From Pseudomonadota bacterium (GTDB taxonomy: Bacteria > Pseudomonadota > Gammaproteobacteria > Steroidobacterales > Steroidobacteraceae), in the NCBI GenBank assembly GCA_023391815.1, contig JAEWAF010000080.1, positions 1-64,000 of the forward strand: DNA of 64,000 bases. The letters are read 5' to 3'. Of the stretch, positions 9,347 through 18,780 are shown piece after piece. The notes under the pieces were generated by a model that made no database searches, was not told where the DNA came from, and saw only the letters and a list, made by a program, of their open reading frames with translations. The stretch's first letter is position 1; the number at the start of each line of letters is the position of its first letter. A program made the position numbers and the translations under genes.

Positions 9347-9943
9347 ATGGCAGCACTGAAGTCAGGTTGGTCACGAACGCTGCTGGCGGCGACCGCGCTA
9401 TTGTCGGCGCCGCTCGCCGGCGCATTCGATATCGAGCACAGCGAAGCTCGCTACGTCGACAAGCATTTTCGTTATCAGCTGGTCGTCATTCTGGACGCAC
9501 CCATCGAGCGCGTCGACGAGGTGCTGCGGGACTACGCCAATTACCCCTCGCTCAATCATCGCATCCTGAGCGCGAAAGTCCTGGATCGGCCGGCGCCGGA
9601 TGTCGCCACCCTGGAAACGACGGTCGAGGTTTGTTTCGGCTGGTTTTGCCGGGATGTCACTCGTGTGGAGCGCGTGCAGGAATCGAAGTATCGGCTGCTG
9701 GCGGTGGCCGATCCGGCGCGCAGCGAAGTGAAGTTCAGCGAGACACGCAGCGAACTGACGCCCGGCCTTCACGGTGAAACCCGCGTGAAATACGAGACCA
9801 ACGTCGTGCCCGATTTCTGGGTGCCTCCGGTCGGCGGCCGTCGCATGCTGCTGCGGACGCTGGAGACCGAGACCCGGAATCTTTTCATGAACGTGGAGCA
9901 GCAGGCCCGGGCACCGGCGCCCGTTCTGACTTCCGGCCCCTGA
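9347..9943 (+). CDS. Exported SRPBCC/START-like protein
   Basis: This 198-residue protein has an N-terminal signal peptide (MAALKSGWSRTLLAATALLS, cleavage near LAGAF). One domain follows with the SRPBCC/polyketide-cyclase-like pattern: VVILDAPIERVDEVLRDYAN, then PSLNHRILSAKVLDR and a C-terminal helix (GGRRMLLRTLETETRNLF). Such folds bind hydrophobic ligands in a deep cavity; the ligand here is unknown. An upstream in-frame start at 9296 would put an unlikely hydrophilic stretch before the signal peptide. It lies between asmA and mutY on the same strand. Periplasmic location is inferred from the signal peptide. Confidence 0.75.
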   Translation: MAALKSGWSRTLLAATALLSAPLAGAFDIEHSEARYVDKHFRYQLVVILDAPIERVDEVLRDYANYPSLNHRILSAKVLDRPAPDVATLETTVEVCFGWFCRDVTRVERVQESKYRLLAVADPARSEVKFSETRSELTPGLHGETRVKYETNVVPDFWVPPVGGRRMLLRTLETETRNLFMNVEQQARAPAPVLTSGP

Positions 9944-9972
9944 CCGACGCAGCGGCTCGCCGGCATGGCATC

Positions 9973-11127
9973 ATGTCGGTCATGCCAGCCGCCGCGAAGC
10001 CCGCCACCATTGCCAATCAGCTGACTCTCGCGGAGCCGTCCGAACGACCGCGCTCCGACGCTCCGGGCCCGACTGGCGAAAAATTCGCCACTGCCTTGCT
10101 GGCCTGGTTCGATGCCCACGGGCGCAAGCATCTGCCGTGGCAACAACAGATCACGTCCTATCGCGTCTGGATCTCCGAGATCATGTTGCAACAGACGCAA
10201 GTGGCGACCGTCATCCCTTATTACGAGCGTTTCATGCAGCGCTTTCCGGATGTGCGGGCATTGGCGGCCGCGGACGACGATGAGGTGCTGCATCTGTGGA
10301 CGGGCTTGGGCTACTACGCTCGCGCGCGCAATCTGCTGAAGGCCGCCCGGACCATCGTTGCCGAGCATGGCGGTGAATTCCCGGAAACACTCGAAGCGGT
10401 TCAGGCGCTACCGGGCATCGGTCGCTCGACCGCCGGCGCCATTCTCGCGATCTCGAAATCGCAACGACATCCCATTCTCGACGGCAACGTCAAACGAGTG
10501 CTCACGCGTTGTTTCGGTATCGAAGGCTTTCCCGGCGAAACCGCCGTCGAACGTGAGTTGTGGTCGATCGCCGATGCCTGCACGCCGGCGCAACGAGTGG
10601 CTCACTACACCCAGGCCATCATGGATCTGGGCGCGACCGTGTGTGTTCGATCGCGGCCGCTGTGTGTGGTTTGTCCCATGCATGAGCTCTGTGTCGCGCG
10701 ACGCGAAGGCATGCAGGCTGTCCTGCCCACGCCGAAGCCACGTAAGGAACGTCCCGAGCGCACTGCTTTCGCAGCGATTCTCCAGCGGGCCGACGGTGCG
10801 GTGCTGTTGGAACGCCGGCCCCCCGTTGGCATCTGGGGCGGGCTGTGGACGTTTCCGCAGTTCGATGGCCGTGACGATGCGCTTGCATGGATGGAGCAAC
10901 ACACCGGCGAGTCGTCGTTAGCGACACGCGCTCTGCCGTCATACTCACATTCGTTCACTCATTTCGATCTCACGTTACAGCCGCTGCTGGTGCGCGGCGC
11001 ACGCGAGCGGCCTGCGATCGCCGATGCCGAACGTTACTGCTGGTACGACGCGAAACAGCCGGCGAAGATTGGCCTGGCCAAGCCGGCCGTCGATCTGATT
11101 CGCGGTCTGGCCGAACGCGGCGAATAG
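9973..11127 (+). CDS. mutY: A/G-specific adenine DNA glycosylase MutY
   Basis: MutY removes adenine mispaired with 8-oxoguanine. The 384-residue protein has catalytic Glu69 in SEIMLQQTQV, a helix-hairpin-helix at about 146-157 (LPGIGRSTAGAI) and catalytic Asp170 in ILDGNVKRV. The [4Fe-4S] ligands are complete: C224-x6-C231-x2-C234-x5-C240. The C-terminal half (about 260-380) is the NUDIX-like 8-oxoG reader, with LLERRPPVGIWGGLWTFPQF. The N-terminal 30 residues are a low-complexity extension, so a later start is possible. yggX lies two genes downstream, echoing the mutY-yggX pairing of enterobacteria; both act against oxidative damage. Confidence 0.97.
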   Translation: MSVMPAAAKPATIANQLTLAEPSERPRSDAPGPTGEKFATALLAWFDAHGRKHLPWQQQITSYRVWISEIMLQQTQVATVIPYYERFMQRFPDVRALAAADDDEVLHLWTGLGYYARARNLLKAARTIVAEHGGEFPETLEAVQALPGIGRSTAGAILAISKSQRHPILDGNVKRVLTRCFGIEGFPGETAVERELWSIADACTPAQRVAHYTQAIMDLGATVCVRSRPLCVVCPMHELCVARREGMQAVLPTPKPRKERPERTAFAAILQRADGAVLLERRPPVGIWGGLWTFPQFDGRDDALAWMEQHTGESSLATRALPSYSHSFTHFDLTLQPLLVRGARERPAIADAERYCWYDAKQPAKIGLAKPAVDLIRGLAERGE

Positions 11128-11150
11128 AATCTCCGTACGGAGGAGGGAAG

Positions 11151-11771
11151 GTGAGCGTGATTGCCCCACAAGCTGTGAGCCGCTCGCGCTGGATGCAGGT
11201 CGGCTGGGTCTTCATGTTGCTCGGAGCGATGTTGGCCGCCACCAACGCCCTCTTGTTCCTGAACCTCGACGGTTACGGGCATCCGGGCATCAAGTCGCGC
11301 TTCGTCGCGACCGAGCTTGCCGGCTGGATGCATGCGCTGGGTGGAGCGATCGCGGTCATGCTCGGGCCGTGGCAATTCTTGAGCCGCGTGCGCGTGCGCT
11401 GGCCACGTGTCCACGTTTGGGCGGGGCGTTTGTATCTGTTGGCAGTGCTGAGCGGCGCGCTCGGCGGGCTATACTTTGCGCCGACGAGCGTGGGCGGCAA
11501 GCCCGGTGTCATCGGGTTTGGGATTCTCGCCGTGTTCTGGCTCTACACCGGCACGCAGGCCTACGTTGCCATTCGCCGCCGGGATCTCGTGGCGCATCGG
11601 CGCTGGATGATCCGCAATTACGCCCTGACATTCGCGGCGGTGACGTTGCGTCTCGAGCTCGGCTTGTTGCAGCTGGGCGGGTTGAACTTCGATGTCGCGT
11701 TCCCCATCGTCGCGTGGAGCAGCTGGGTGCTGAACTGGCTGGTCGCCGAGCTGTGGTTGCGTCGGCAGTAG
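11151..11771 (+). CDS. DUF2306-like integral membrane protein
   Basis: This 206-residue protein has five or six hydrophobic segments, at about 17-37 (GWVFMLLGAMLAATNALLF), 58-75, 90-106, 118-138, 153-170 and 185-202. Conserved-looking positions include WMHALGGAIAVMLGPWQFL, HVWAGRLYLLAVLSGALGGL and HRRWMIRNYALTF; the paired His/Arg pattern resembles DUF2306 membrane proteins. The start is GTG 11151, preceded by a very strong AGGAGG at 11141-11146. It sits between mutY and yggX in the same orientation. Function is unknown. The conserved His residues could bind haem or a metal, but that is speculation. Confidence 0.8.
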   Translation: MSVIAPQAVSRSRWMQVGWVFMLLGAMLAATNALLFLNLDGYGHPGIKSRFVATELAGWMHALGGAIAVMLGPWQFLSRVRVRWPRVHVWAGRLYLLAVLSGALGGLYFAPTSVGGKPGVIGFGILAVFWLYTGTQAYVAIRRRDLVAHRRWMIRNYALTFAAVTLRLELGLLQLGGLNFDVAFPIVAWSSWVLNWLVAELWLRRQ

Positions 11772-11785
11772 AGATTGGAGTCGAT

Positions 11786-12058
11786 ATGGCCAGAATGGTG
11801 AAGTGTGTATTGCTGGGCGTCGAAGCCGAAGGGCTCGACTACGCGCCGTACCCCGGCGCGCTGGGTCAGCGCATTTACGAGAATGTTTCCAAGGAGGCGT
11901 GGCAGCGCTGGCTCAAGCACCAGACCATGCTGCTCAACGAGTACCGCCTCACGCCCATCGAGCCCAAGGCCCGCAAGTTTCTGGTCGAAGAAATGGAAAA
12001 GTTCTTTTTCGGCGGCGGCTCGGACAAGCCCAAGGAATTCAAACCCGAAGGCGAGTGA
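11786..12058 (+). CDS. yggX: Fe(2+)-trafficking / oxidative damage protection protein YggX
   Basis: This small 90-residue cytoplasmic protein matches YggX across its length. It has VKCVLLGVEAEGLDYAPYPG, then GQRIYENVSKEAWQRWLKHQ, TMLLNEYRL and EPKARKFLVEEMEKFFFGG. The single Cys near the N-terminus (residue 7) is the conserved one. In enterobacteria YggX protects iron-sulphur clusters and is linked to mutY, which carries such a cluster. GGAG lies about six bases before the ATG. The gene ends six bases before the stop of the convergent hybrid kinase. Confidence 0.95.
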   Translation: MARMVKCVLLGVEAEGLDYAPYPGALGQRIYENVSKEAWQRWLKHQTMLLNEYRLTPIEPKARKFLVEEMEKFFFGGGSDKPKEFKPEGE

Positions 12059-12064
12059 AGGGCC

Positions 12065-15000
12065 CTAGCCCGCCTTCCGCTGCCATTGCTTGTCGAGCAG
12101 CGTGCGCAGCTGCTCCGCGACCCGCTCGAATTCCGCCGAGATCATTTTCAACTCTTCGCTCCAGTCATTGCGACCGCCGCCTCTGGCGCGCGTTTCCACG
12201 TCCGCCGTCAGCAGTCCGAGCCGGTCGACGTGCATGTTGTTCGCAGCACCCTTGAGCTTGTGAGCCGCGCGGGCCAGCTGGTCGAGATCCTGTCGATGCG
12301 CGGCGGCTCGCAGTTCCAGAATCGCTTCCTCGCCGCTCATGATGAACGCGCTGACCAGCTCGGCGGCGAACTCCTCGTCATCGCCGGCGACTTCGAGCAG
12401 CCGGGTCTTGAGCGACTCGTCCAGATTGCGGCTCATCGAGGCGATGACGGTCGGCTCCATGTCCGAGCACACGGCGCTCATGAACCGATCCAGCACGTCC
12501 TGCAGACGGGAGATGTCGAGCGGCTTGGTGAGGTAGTCGTCCATGCCGGCTTCGAGGCAGCGCTCCAGCGTGCCCATCATCGCGTTCGCGGTGAGCGCCA
12601 CGATCGGCGTGCGGTGATCTTCATCCTCCATCTGACGAATACGCTGAGTCGCCTCCAGGCCGTCCATCACGGGCATCTGCATGTCCATGAGAATGAAGCC
12701 GTACTTGTTGCGCTCGAAGGCTTCGACGGCCTGCTTGCCGTCGCCGACGACGTGTACTTCGCAACCCAGCCGTTCCAGGAAGCGTCGGGCGACGCGTTGG
12801 TTGATCGCGTTGTCTTCGACCAGCAGCACGCGGCCCGAGTAGATGCGTTTGACTTCGTTCGCCACCAGCGTGCCGCGAGTGATGATGGGCTGGCTGTGCA
12901 TGTGCCAGTCTTCGGCCTCGCGAGATAAAGCCCGATTCAAACAATCCAGCAGCTCGCGCGTCCGCACCGGCTTGGTGAGATACGCCGAGAAGCCGATATC
13001 GGCGAAGCGCTGCATGTCGCCGGAGCGATCCAGCGATGTGAGCAGCATCAGCCGGGTCGGCGGAATGTCGCGGGCCTTCATGATCTGCTCGCCGAGCATG
13101 GAGCCATCCATGTCCGGCATCTGATAATCCAGCACCACCGCATCGAACGCGCCCCGACCCGAGCGCAGGATGTGTAGCGCTTCGTGAGCGTGCGAAGCCG
13201 TGATGACCTCGTAACCGGCATGAACCATCTGGCTCGAGAGCACGCGACGATTGGTGTCGTTGTCGTCCACCAGCAGAATGCGACGGCCCTGCTGATTCGC
13301 ACTCCGCTGCGGCTCGTACTCACTCATGCCCGCCGGCTCTTCGACCGGCAGCGTGAACCAGAAGGTCGAGCCCTTACCGACTTCGCTCTGCGCGCCGGTC
13401 TGGCCGCCCATCATCTCCACCAGCTTGCGAACGATCGACAGGCCCAGACCGGTGCCGCCGAAGCGACGCGTGGTCGAGGAATCCGCCTGAATGAACGGCT
13501 GGAACAACTTGTCGAGCGACTCGCGCGGGATGCCGATGCCGGTATCGCGCACTTCGAAGTGCAGCAGGGCGCGACCGTTCTGACGGCCGAGCAGACAGAC
13601 TTCCAGCACCACCTCGCCGGTCTGGGTGAACTTGATCGCGTTGCCGACCAGGTTCAGCAAACATTGCCGGATTCGCTGCGGATCTCCCAGCACGCGCTCG
13701 GGCACTTCGGGCCGCACGTTGACCACCAGCTCCAGGCTCTTGGCCGCCGCCTGGAACGCCATGATGGAGCCGACGTCATCGACGTTGGAACGCAGGTCGA
13801 GCTCGATGTTCTCGATGTCGAGCTTGCCGGCCTCGATCTTCGAGAAATCCAGGATGTCGTTGAGAATGGTCAGCAGCGAATCGGCGCTGGCGCGAATCGT
13901 TTCGGCGTAGTCCCGTTGCACCCGATCCAGGCCGGTGTCGAGCAACAGGCCCGTCATGCCGATGATGCCGTTCATCGGCGTGCGGATTTCGTGGCTCATC
14001 GTCGCCAGGAATGAGCTCTTGGCGCGGCTGGCCTCTTCAGCCTCCTCGGCGGCGCGCTCCATGGCGACGCGCGCTGCGCGTTCGTGCGAGATATCGTGAA
14101 TCGAGCCAGCGAGCCACAGCGGACGATCGTCCTCGTCGCGTTCGGCGCTGGCGCGCGAGCGCACCCACAGCCAATCGCCATCTTTCTTGCGCAGACGATA
14201 TTCGATGTCGTACGGAGTGCGATGCTGCAGATGATCGCTCATCGCCTTGCCGACGATGGCGCCGTCGTCGGGATGCACGAACGCTTCGGGGCGGCCTTCG
14301 TCGCTGCGCTCCGCGCCCTCGTAACCGAGCATCTTGCGGAACTGCGGCGAGTGCCAGATCTCGCCGGTCTGCAGATTGAACTCGAACAGCGCGTCCTGGG
14401 TACCGGACACGGCGCGCTGGAACCGTTCCTGCGCTTCCTTGATCTCGGTCGCCTGGCGAGAGATCTCCTCTTTCGCCTGCTCTTCCTTGGTGACATCCCA
14501 ATCGATGCCGAGCACGCTGATGGCGTAGCCGTTGTCGTCGCGAAGAATGCTGGCGTGGGTCTGAATGTGACGGGTCGCGCCGTGCGCGTCGATCACTCGA
14601 TAGCGTTGAGCCAGGAAGGTGCGATTGCTGCGAATGGTCTCACGGAACATCGCCTGCCAGCTCGCTCGCTCGTCCGGATGCACGAACTTGAGCGAGTAAT
14701 CGCTGCCCTTGAGCTGGCGCACGCCGCCGCAGCGCTCGATCATCGGGCCGCCTTCGTCGATGACCAGCAGGTCCTGCGCGATGTTCCATTCCCACACCGA
14801 CAAACCCGCCGATTCGTTGGCCATGCGCATGCGCTCGACCATGCGGCGATTGTTACTTTCGGCGGCTTCCGCGCGTTCCAGCGCCGCACGCAGCTCGGCT
14901 GTCTCGTTACGGGAACGCAGCGCTTCGGCCAGGGCCACGGTCTCCGCCTGCGTTTTGCGCATGTTGGCGGCGCCGAAGAACGCAGTAACGAAAATTGCAA

Positions 15001-15877
15001 ACACCGCGACCGCGTGACTTTCGAGATAAGCCCACCAGCCGCCGTGATACGAGGAGAGAATGGGGGAGACGAGCAGGCACACCGCGCTCACGAAGCCGAT
15101 CACGCTGACGTGCCAGTGACGATTCGAGGAGAGCGCCAGAATCACCGCCAGCACGTAACCGATGCCGATGATCGAGTCCTGCACGTTGACCAGATCGGCC
15201 GCGAACACCAGGGCGCAGATACCGAACAGCCAGGGCAACAGATTGCGACGATTCACCGTCGTGCCGTTCAGCCCTTGATTGATGAGATTGCGACGTTCGT
15301 TTTCGGGCAGGTCGACCAACGAACGCAGGTAATAGCGCAGACCGAACACGCCCAACAGCAGCAGCCCGACCAGGATGTAGCCGAGCGCGCTGGAGGAGAG
15401 ATACGACTGGCCGAAGAAACGATAAATGGTCGCCTGCTCGCGCTCCATCGGCAGGTCGATCAGCAGGACGCCGCCGGCGCGATCGGGCGCCGCATAAAAC
15501 AAGTGCGGCGTTCCCGCCAGGTCCTTGAACTGGACGAACGGCTGCTTGTTATTGTTTCGAAGCGCCGCGACTGCCTGCCGGCCAAACTCGTCCTCGGGCT
15601 CGGCCTGCTCGCCGGTCAGCACGCCCGGGAAGTGACGCGCGACGAAAGCCTGATGATAGGTGTCCAGCGATTGTCCCGGGACGGCATGGGCCAGCAAGGC
15701 CTCGCTGAGCGTATAGGCCTTGGTGATGGCGACTTCCGTGCTGATGTTGTCCGCCACCACCTTCTTTTGTTGCAGCAACGGCGCGCCCGCGACGGCCAGT
15801 ATCAATACCAGCACCAGGATCGCGACCACCGAGCTCTGTCCGGCGATGACTGCCAGCAGGTTTCTTGATTGTTTCAC
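12065..15877 (-). CDS. Membrane hybrid sensor histidine kinase (PAS, HisKA, HATPase, 2 REC, HPt)
   Basis: This kinase has about 1270 residues from GTG 15877, which follows GGGAG; an in-frame TTG at 15943 is the alternative. N-terminal topology: helix at about 16-36, a periplasmic domain of about 130 residues, then five or six helices between about 165 and 302. A short coiled coil and two PAS/PAC units follow (about 355-470 and 485-600). HisKA has H629 in MSHEIRTPMNG, the ATPase has DTGIGI and GGTGLGLSI, and two receivers have VLDYQMPDMDG and LMDMQMPVMDG. The HPt motif is AAHKLKGAANN. It closely resembles the kinase at 3638-6910 from HisKA onward, which suggests duplication with a replaced sensor. 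The signal is unknown. Confidence 0.92.
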   Translation of the reverse strand: MKQSRNLLAVIAGQSSVVAILVLVLILAVAGAPLLQQKKVVADNISTEVAITKAYTLSEALLAHAVPGQSLDTYHQAFVARHFPGVLTGEQAEPEDEFGRQAVAALRNNNKQPFVQFKDLAGTPHLFYAAPDRAGGVLLIDLPMEREQATIYRFFGQSYLSSSALGYILVGLLLLGVFGLRYYLRSLVDLPENERRNLINQGLNGTTVNRRNLLPWLFGICALVFAADLVNVQDSIIGIGYVLAVILALSSNRHWHVSVIGFVSAVCLLVSPILSSYHGGWWAYLESHAVAVFAIFVTAFFGAANMRKTQAETVALAEALRSRNETAELRAALERAEAAESNNRRMVERMRMANESAGLSVWEWNIAQDLLVIDEGGPMIERCGGVRQLKGSDYSLKFVHPDERASWQAMFRETIRSNRTFLAQRYRVIDAHGATRHIQTHASILRDDNGYAISVLGIDWDVTKEEQAKEEISRQATEIKEAQERFQRAVSGTQDALFEFNLQTGEIWHSPQFRKMLGYEGAERSDEGRPEAFVHPDDGAIVGKAMSDHLQHRTPYDIEYRLRKKDGDWLWVRSRASAERDEDDRPLWLAGSIHDISHERAARVAMERAAEEAEEASRAKSSFLATMSHEIRTPMNGIIGMTGLLLDTGLDRVQRDYAETIRASADSLLTILNDILDFSKIEAGKLDIENIELDLRSNVDDVGSIMAFQAAAKSLELVVNVRPEVPERVLGDPQRIRQCLLNLVGNAIKFTQTGEVVLEVCLLGRQNGRALLHFEVRDTGIGIPRESLDKLFQPFIQADSSTTRRFGGTGLGLSIVRKLVEMMGGQTGAQSEVGKGSTFWFTLPVEEPAGMSEYEPQRSANQQGRRILLVDDNDTNRRVLSSQMVHAGYEVITASHAHEALHILRSGRGAFDAVVLDYQMPDMDGSMLGEQIMKARDIPPTRLMLLTSLDRSGDMQRFADIGFSAYLTKPVRTRELLDCLNRALSREAEDWHMHSQPIITRGTLVANEVKRIYSGRVLLVEDNAINQRVARRFLERLGCEVHVVGDGKQAVEAFERNKYGFILMDMQMPVMDGLEATQRIRQMEDEDHRTPIVALTANAMMGTLERCLEAGMDDYLTKPLDISRLQDVLDRFMSAVCSDMEPTVIASMSRNLDESLKTRLLEVAGDDEEFAAELVSAFIMSGEEAILELRAAAHRQDLDQLARAAHKLKGAANNMHVDRLGLLTADVETRARGGGRNDWSEELKMISAEFERVAEQLRTLLDKQWQRKAG

Positions 15878-16017
15878 CGCCACTCCCAGCGATGCCTGTC
15901 CTCCCGAGGGGCGCAGTACATTCAGTGGCGAGCATTGCGGCAAGTACCAACGTCGCGTTATGACCGATCGTCACGGGGATCGTGTGGATTTGTGACGCGA
16001 CTCGCATTCCGCCCGGC

Positions 16018-17337
16018 CTAGCGGGCCAGGAAATCCGTGGTCAAGGTCAACATCGCTCGCACGCCGGTGATCAATCCGGCCTCATCCATATAGAACAGCG
16101 GCGAGTGATTGAACGGCACCTTGGTGGCGTCCTTGTCTCGTGATGTGACGCCCACCCAGAAATAAATCGACGGAATCTCCGTGCCGAAGAAGGAGAAATC
16201 GTCGGCGGTGGTCTGCAGGCTGATCTGTTTCACGTTTTCCTTGCCGACCAGCTGTTCGAACAAAGGCACCGCCCGGTCGGTCAGCCCGATATCGTTGACG
16301 ACCGGCGGCAGCGACACGTCGGGCCGGAACTTCACTTCCGCTTTCGCGCCGCTCGCCTCGGCGATGTTACTGGCGGTGGTCTGCATGCGCTTGACGATGT
16401 CATCGCGCATGCCGCGGTCGAAGTTGCGAACCGTGCCGACCATTTCCACCGAGTCGGGGATGATGTTGAAACGAATGCCGCCTTTGATGGCGCCGATCGT
16501 GATCACCGCCGGCACCTGGGTGATGTCGATCTGACGAGACACGATGGTCTGCAGACCGGTGATGATCTGACCCGATACCGTGATCGGATCGATGCCTGCC
16601 CACGGCCGCGAACCGTGCGTCTGCGAGCCCGTCACGGTGATTGTGAAATAGTCCGAGCCTGCCATCAGCGGCCCCGGCTTGTAGCCGATCACGCCGGTGT
16701 TGAGCGAGGCCATCAGGTGCAGGCCGATCATCGCGTCGGGTTTGGCGATCTTGAACAGGCCTTCTTCCATCATGAGCCTGGCGCCACCGCGTTCACCCTC
16801 GGGCGGACCTTCTTCGGCGGGCTGAAAGACGAACAGTACCTGGCCGGGCAGCGAATCTTTCATCTTGACCAGCGCCTCGGCGACGCCGAGCAGAATAGCG
16901 ACGTGCCCGTCATGACCGCAGGCATGCATGACGCCGACTTTCTCGCCGCGAAACTCGGTCGTCACTTTGGATTTGAACGGCAGATCGTTCTGCTCGGTGA
17001 CGGGCAGCGCGTCCATGTCGGCGCGAAGCGCGATGGTGCGGCCGGGCTTGCCGCCCTTCAACAGGGCCGCGACGCCGGTGTGACCGATGCCGGTCTTCAC
17101 TTCCAGACCCATGGCCTTCAAACGTTTGGCGATGAAGTCCGCCGTCTTCACTTCGCGATTGCTCAGCTCGGGGCTGGCGTGCAGCTGACGACGCCATTCG
17201 ATCACTCGTGGCTCGACCGCGATCGCCGCCGCGTCGATGGGCGAGCTGTCGGCGGGCGCCAGCATCGGTTTCGCCCGGGCGAGCGCACCGGCGGTGAGCG
17301 TGGTAGCAAGCGTTGTGATGCGAGCGGAACGATGCAT
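16018..17337 (-). CDS. M20-family metal-dependent amidohydrolase, exported
   Basis: This 439-residue protein is related to HipO, carboxypeptidase Ss1 and IAA-amino-acid hydrolases. Metal and active-site motifs are present: RADMDALPVTE, MHACGHDGHVAILLG, FQPAEEGPPEGE and GLHLMA. The dimerisation domain begins near GSQTHGSRPWAG, and a C-terminal His lies in VPFNHSPLF. An N-terminal signal-like segment (TTLATTLTAGALARA) suggests the periplasm, but its hydrophobic core is weak. ATG 17337 is preceded by GGGAGG. It is divergent from ackA across a 66-bp gap that must hold both promoters. The acyl-amino acid or peptide substrate cannot be told. Confidence 0.92.
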   Translation of the reverse strand: MHRSARITTLATTLTAGALARAKPMLAPADSSPIDAAAIAVEPRVIEWRRQLHASPELSNREVKTADFIAKRLKAMGLEVKTGIGHTGVAALLKGGKPGRTIALRADMDALPVTEQNDLPFKSKVTTEFRGEKVGVMHACGHDGHVAILLGVAEALVKMKDSLPGQVLFVFQPAEEGPPEGERGGARLMMEEGLFKIAKPDAMIGLHLMASLNTGVIGYKPGPLMAGSDYFTITVTGSQTHGSRPWAGIDPITVSGQIITGLQTIVSRQIDITQVPAVITIGAIKGGIRFNIIPDSVEMVGTVRNFDRGMRDDIVKRMQTTASNIAEASGAKAEVKFRPDVSLPPVVNDIGLTDRAVPLFEQLVGKENVKQISLQTTADDFSFFGTEIPSIYFWVGVTSRDKDATKVPFNHSPLFYMDEAGLITGVRAMLTLTTDFLAR

Positions 17338-17403
17338 GCGGACCTCCCGTTGATCTTCAGTCGGAGTGTACAAGCACCGCCGGGAGGGTGGTATTTTTCC
17401 GTC

Positions 17404-18573
17404 ATGCGCGTCCTCGCCCTGAACTGCGGCAGCTCCTCCGTTAAAAGCGCCCTGATCGATACGGCGCGCGGTCTGCGGCTGCAACAAATGCATGTCGAGA
17501 ACATCGGGTCAGATCATGCGCGACTGCATGCAGGCGATGAGGTGCGCGACTTGGGGCCGGGCGTCGATTTACCAGCAGCGGTGGACGAATTGCTGGCGGC
17601 GTATCGGGCGACGTCGCCCGACGCAGTCGTTCATCGGGTCGTGCACGGCGGTGAAAAGTTTCGCGAGCCGACTCGATTGAATGATTCGGTGCTGGGCGAA
17701 ATCGAGCAGCTGAATCACCTGGCACCTCTCCATAACCCGCCCGCGCTCGCGGCGATTCATCGTGCGCGGGCTGCGTTGCCCGATGTTCCTCACTTCGCTG
17801 TATTCGATACGGCCTTTCACGCCACGCTCCCCGATCATGCGCGCGAATACGCCCTGCCTGCCGATATCCGGCGGCGGTTTGGGATTCGGCGGTTTGGTTT
17901 TCATGGGATCAACCATGCTCACGTCGCTAATAGCGTCGCGGCGTACTTGAAGCGCGATGTGTCGGGCTTGCGCATTATTTCTTGCCACCTAGGGAACGGC
18001 GCGAGTGTTACCGCCATCGATGGTGGGCGCAGTGTGGACACGAGCATGGGAATGACGCCGCTCGAGGGATTGGTGATGGGAACGCGTGCGGGCGATGTCG
18101 ATCCGGGCGTGTTGTTACAACTGCGTCGCGAAGGTCACCTCGATGCTGACGAGCTGGACGACTTGCTCAACAAACGGTCCGGTTTGAAGGGGCTCGCCGG
18201 GACGAACGACATGCGAGAGATCGAACGCCTCGCCGGCGAGGGCGATCAGGATTGCGTACTCGCGATTGCGATGTATGTGCATCGGATTCGGAAGTACATC
18301 GGCGCTTATGCGGCGGAGATGGGCGGGGTCGATGCGATCGCGTTCACGGCCGGGATCGGAGAGCACAGTGCTCTGATTCGCCGTCGAAGTTCGGAACGGC
18401 TGGAGTTCATGGGGGTGACGCTCGATGTGGCGAAGAACGATGCGCTCAAACTAACGAGCGACGCTCCGGTCGCGACGTTCAATGCCACCAACTCGCACGT
18501 GCACCTATTCGCTGTGCGCGCCGACGAAGAACTCGCGATGGCCCGCGCCACCGCCACTGCACTCGGCCACTGA
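17404..18573 (+). CDS. ackA: Acetate kinase
   Basis: It converts acetyl phosphate and ADP to acetate and ATP, and the reverse. The 389-residue protein starts with the family signature LALNCGSSSVKSAL and has VVHRVVHGGEKF, FAVFDTAFHATLP, RRFGFHGINHAHVA, ISCHLGNGASVTAI and DTSMGMTPLEGLVMGTR. It also has DPGVLLQL and the C-terminal FTAGIGEHS, so the nucleotide and substrate sites look complete. No phosphotransacetylase gene is adjacent, unlike the common ackA-pta pair. Propionate kinase activity cannot be excluded from sequence. It is followed by the repeat-rich gap 18574-19177. Confidence 0.95.
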   Translation: MRVLALNCGSSSVKSALIDTARGLRLQQMHVENIGSDHARLHAGDEVRDLGPGVDLPAAVDELLAAYRATSPDAVVHRVVHGGEKFREPTRLNDSVLGEIEQLNHLAPLHNPPALAAIHRARAALPDVPHFAVFDTAFHATLPDHAREYALPADIRRRFGIRRFGFHGINHAHVANSVAAYLKRDVSGLRIISCHLGNGASVTAIDGGRSVDTSMGMTPLEGLVMGTRAGDVDPGVLLQLRREGHLDADELDDLLNKRSGLKGLAGTNDMREIERLAGEGDQDCVLAIAMYVHRIRKYIGAYAAEMGGVDAIAFTAGIGEHSALIRRRSSERLEFMGVTLDVAKNDALKLTSDAPVATFNATNSHVHLFAVRADEELAMARATATALGH

Positions 18574-18657
18574 CTCCCTCCGCTGAAGGCGGCCGTGCGA
18601 AGCACGCCACTTCCCAAAGAGGTTTTGCAAGGGAAGGAAAAACCGCCGATCCCACCG

Positions 18658-18729
18658 ACCCTGCCTTGAGTCGCGCATCTTCGAGCTAGGGAAAGGTGGG
18701 GGCCTCGGGAAGTTCGCAACCACGGTGAC
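18658..18729 (+). repeat. 72-bp intergenic repeat, copy A
   Basis: This unit begins ACCCTGCCTTGAG and carries the core CGGGAAGTT followed by GCAACCAC. It is the same length as copy B at 18781-18852, with about seven differences and no gap. Many differences are transitions, as expected of an old duplication. It may be a REP-like or other non-coding repeat family; a genome-wide copy count would decide. Confidence 0.75.
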
Positions 18730-18780
18730 ACCACGGCCGCGACCATCCGAGCGCGCTGTTCCCCATCGACCCTGCCTCGG

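Noticed and set aside
14084..15868. 594-residue open frame antisense to the second hybrid kinase
   Set aside because: It is the mirror of a real gene with clear domains. Its composition (His, Arg, Gln, Ala-rich) and lack of motifs are typical of antisense frames in high-GC DNA.
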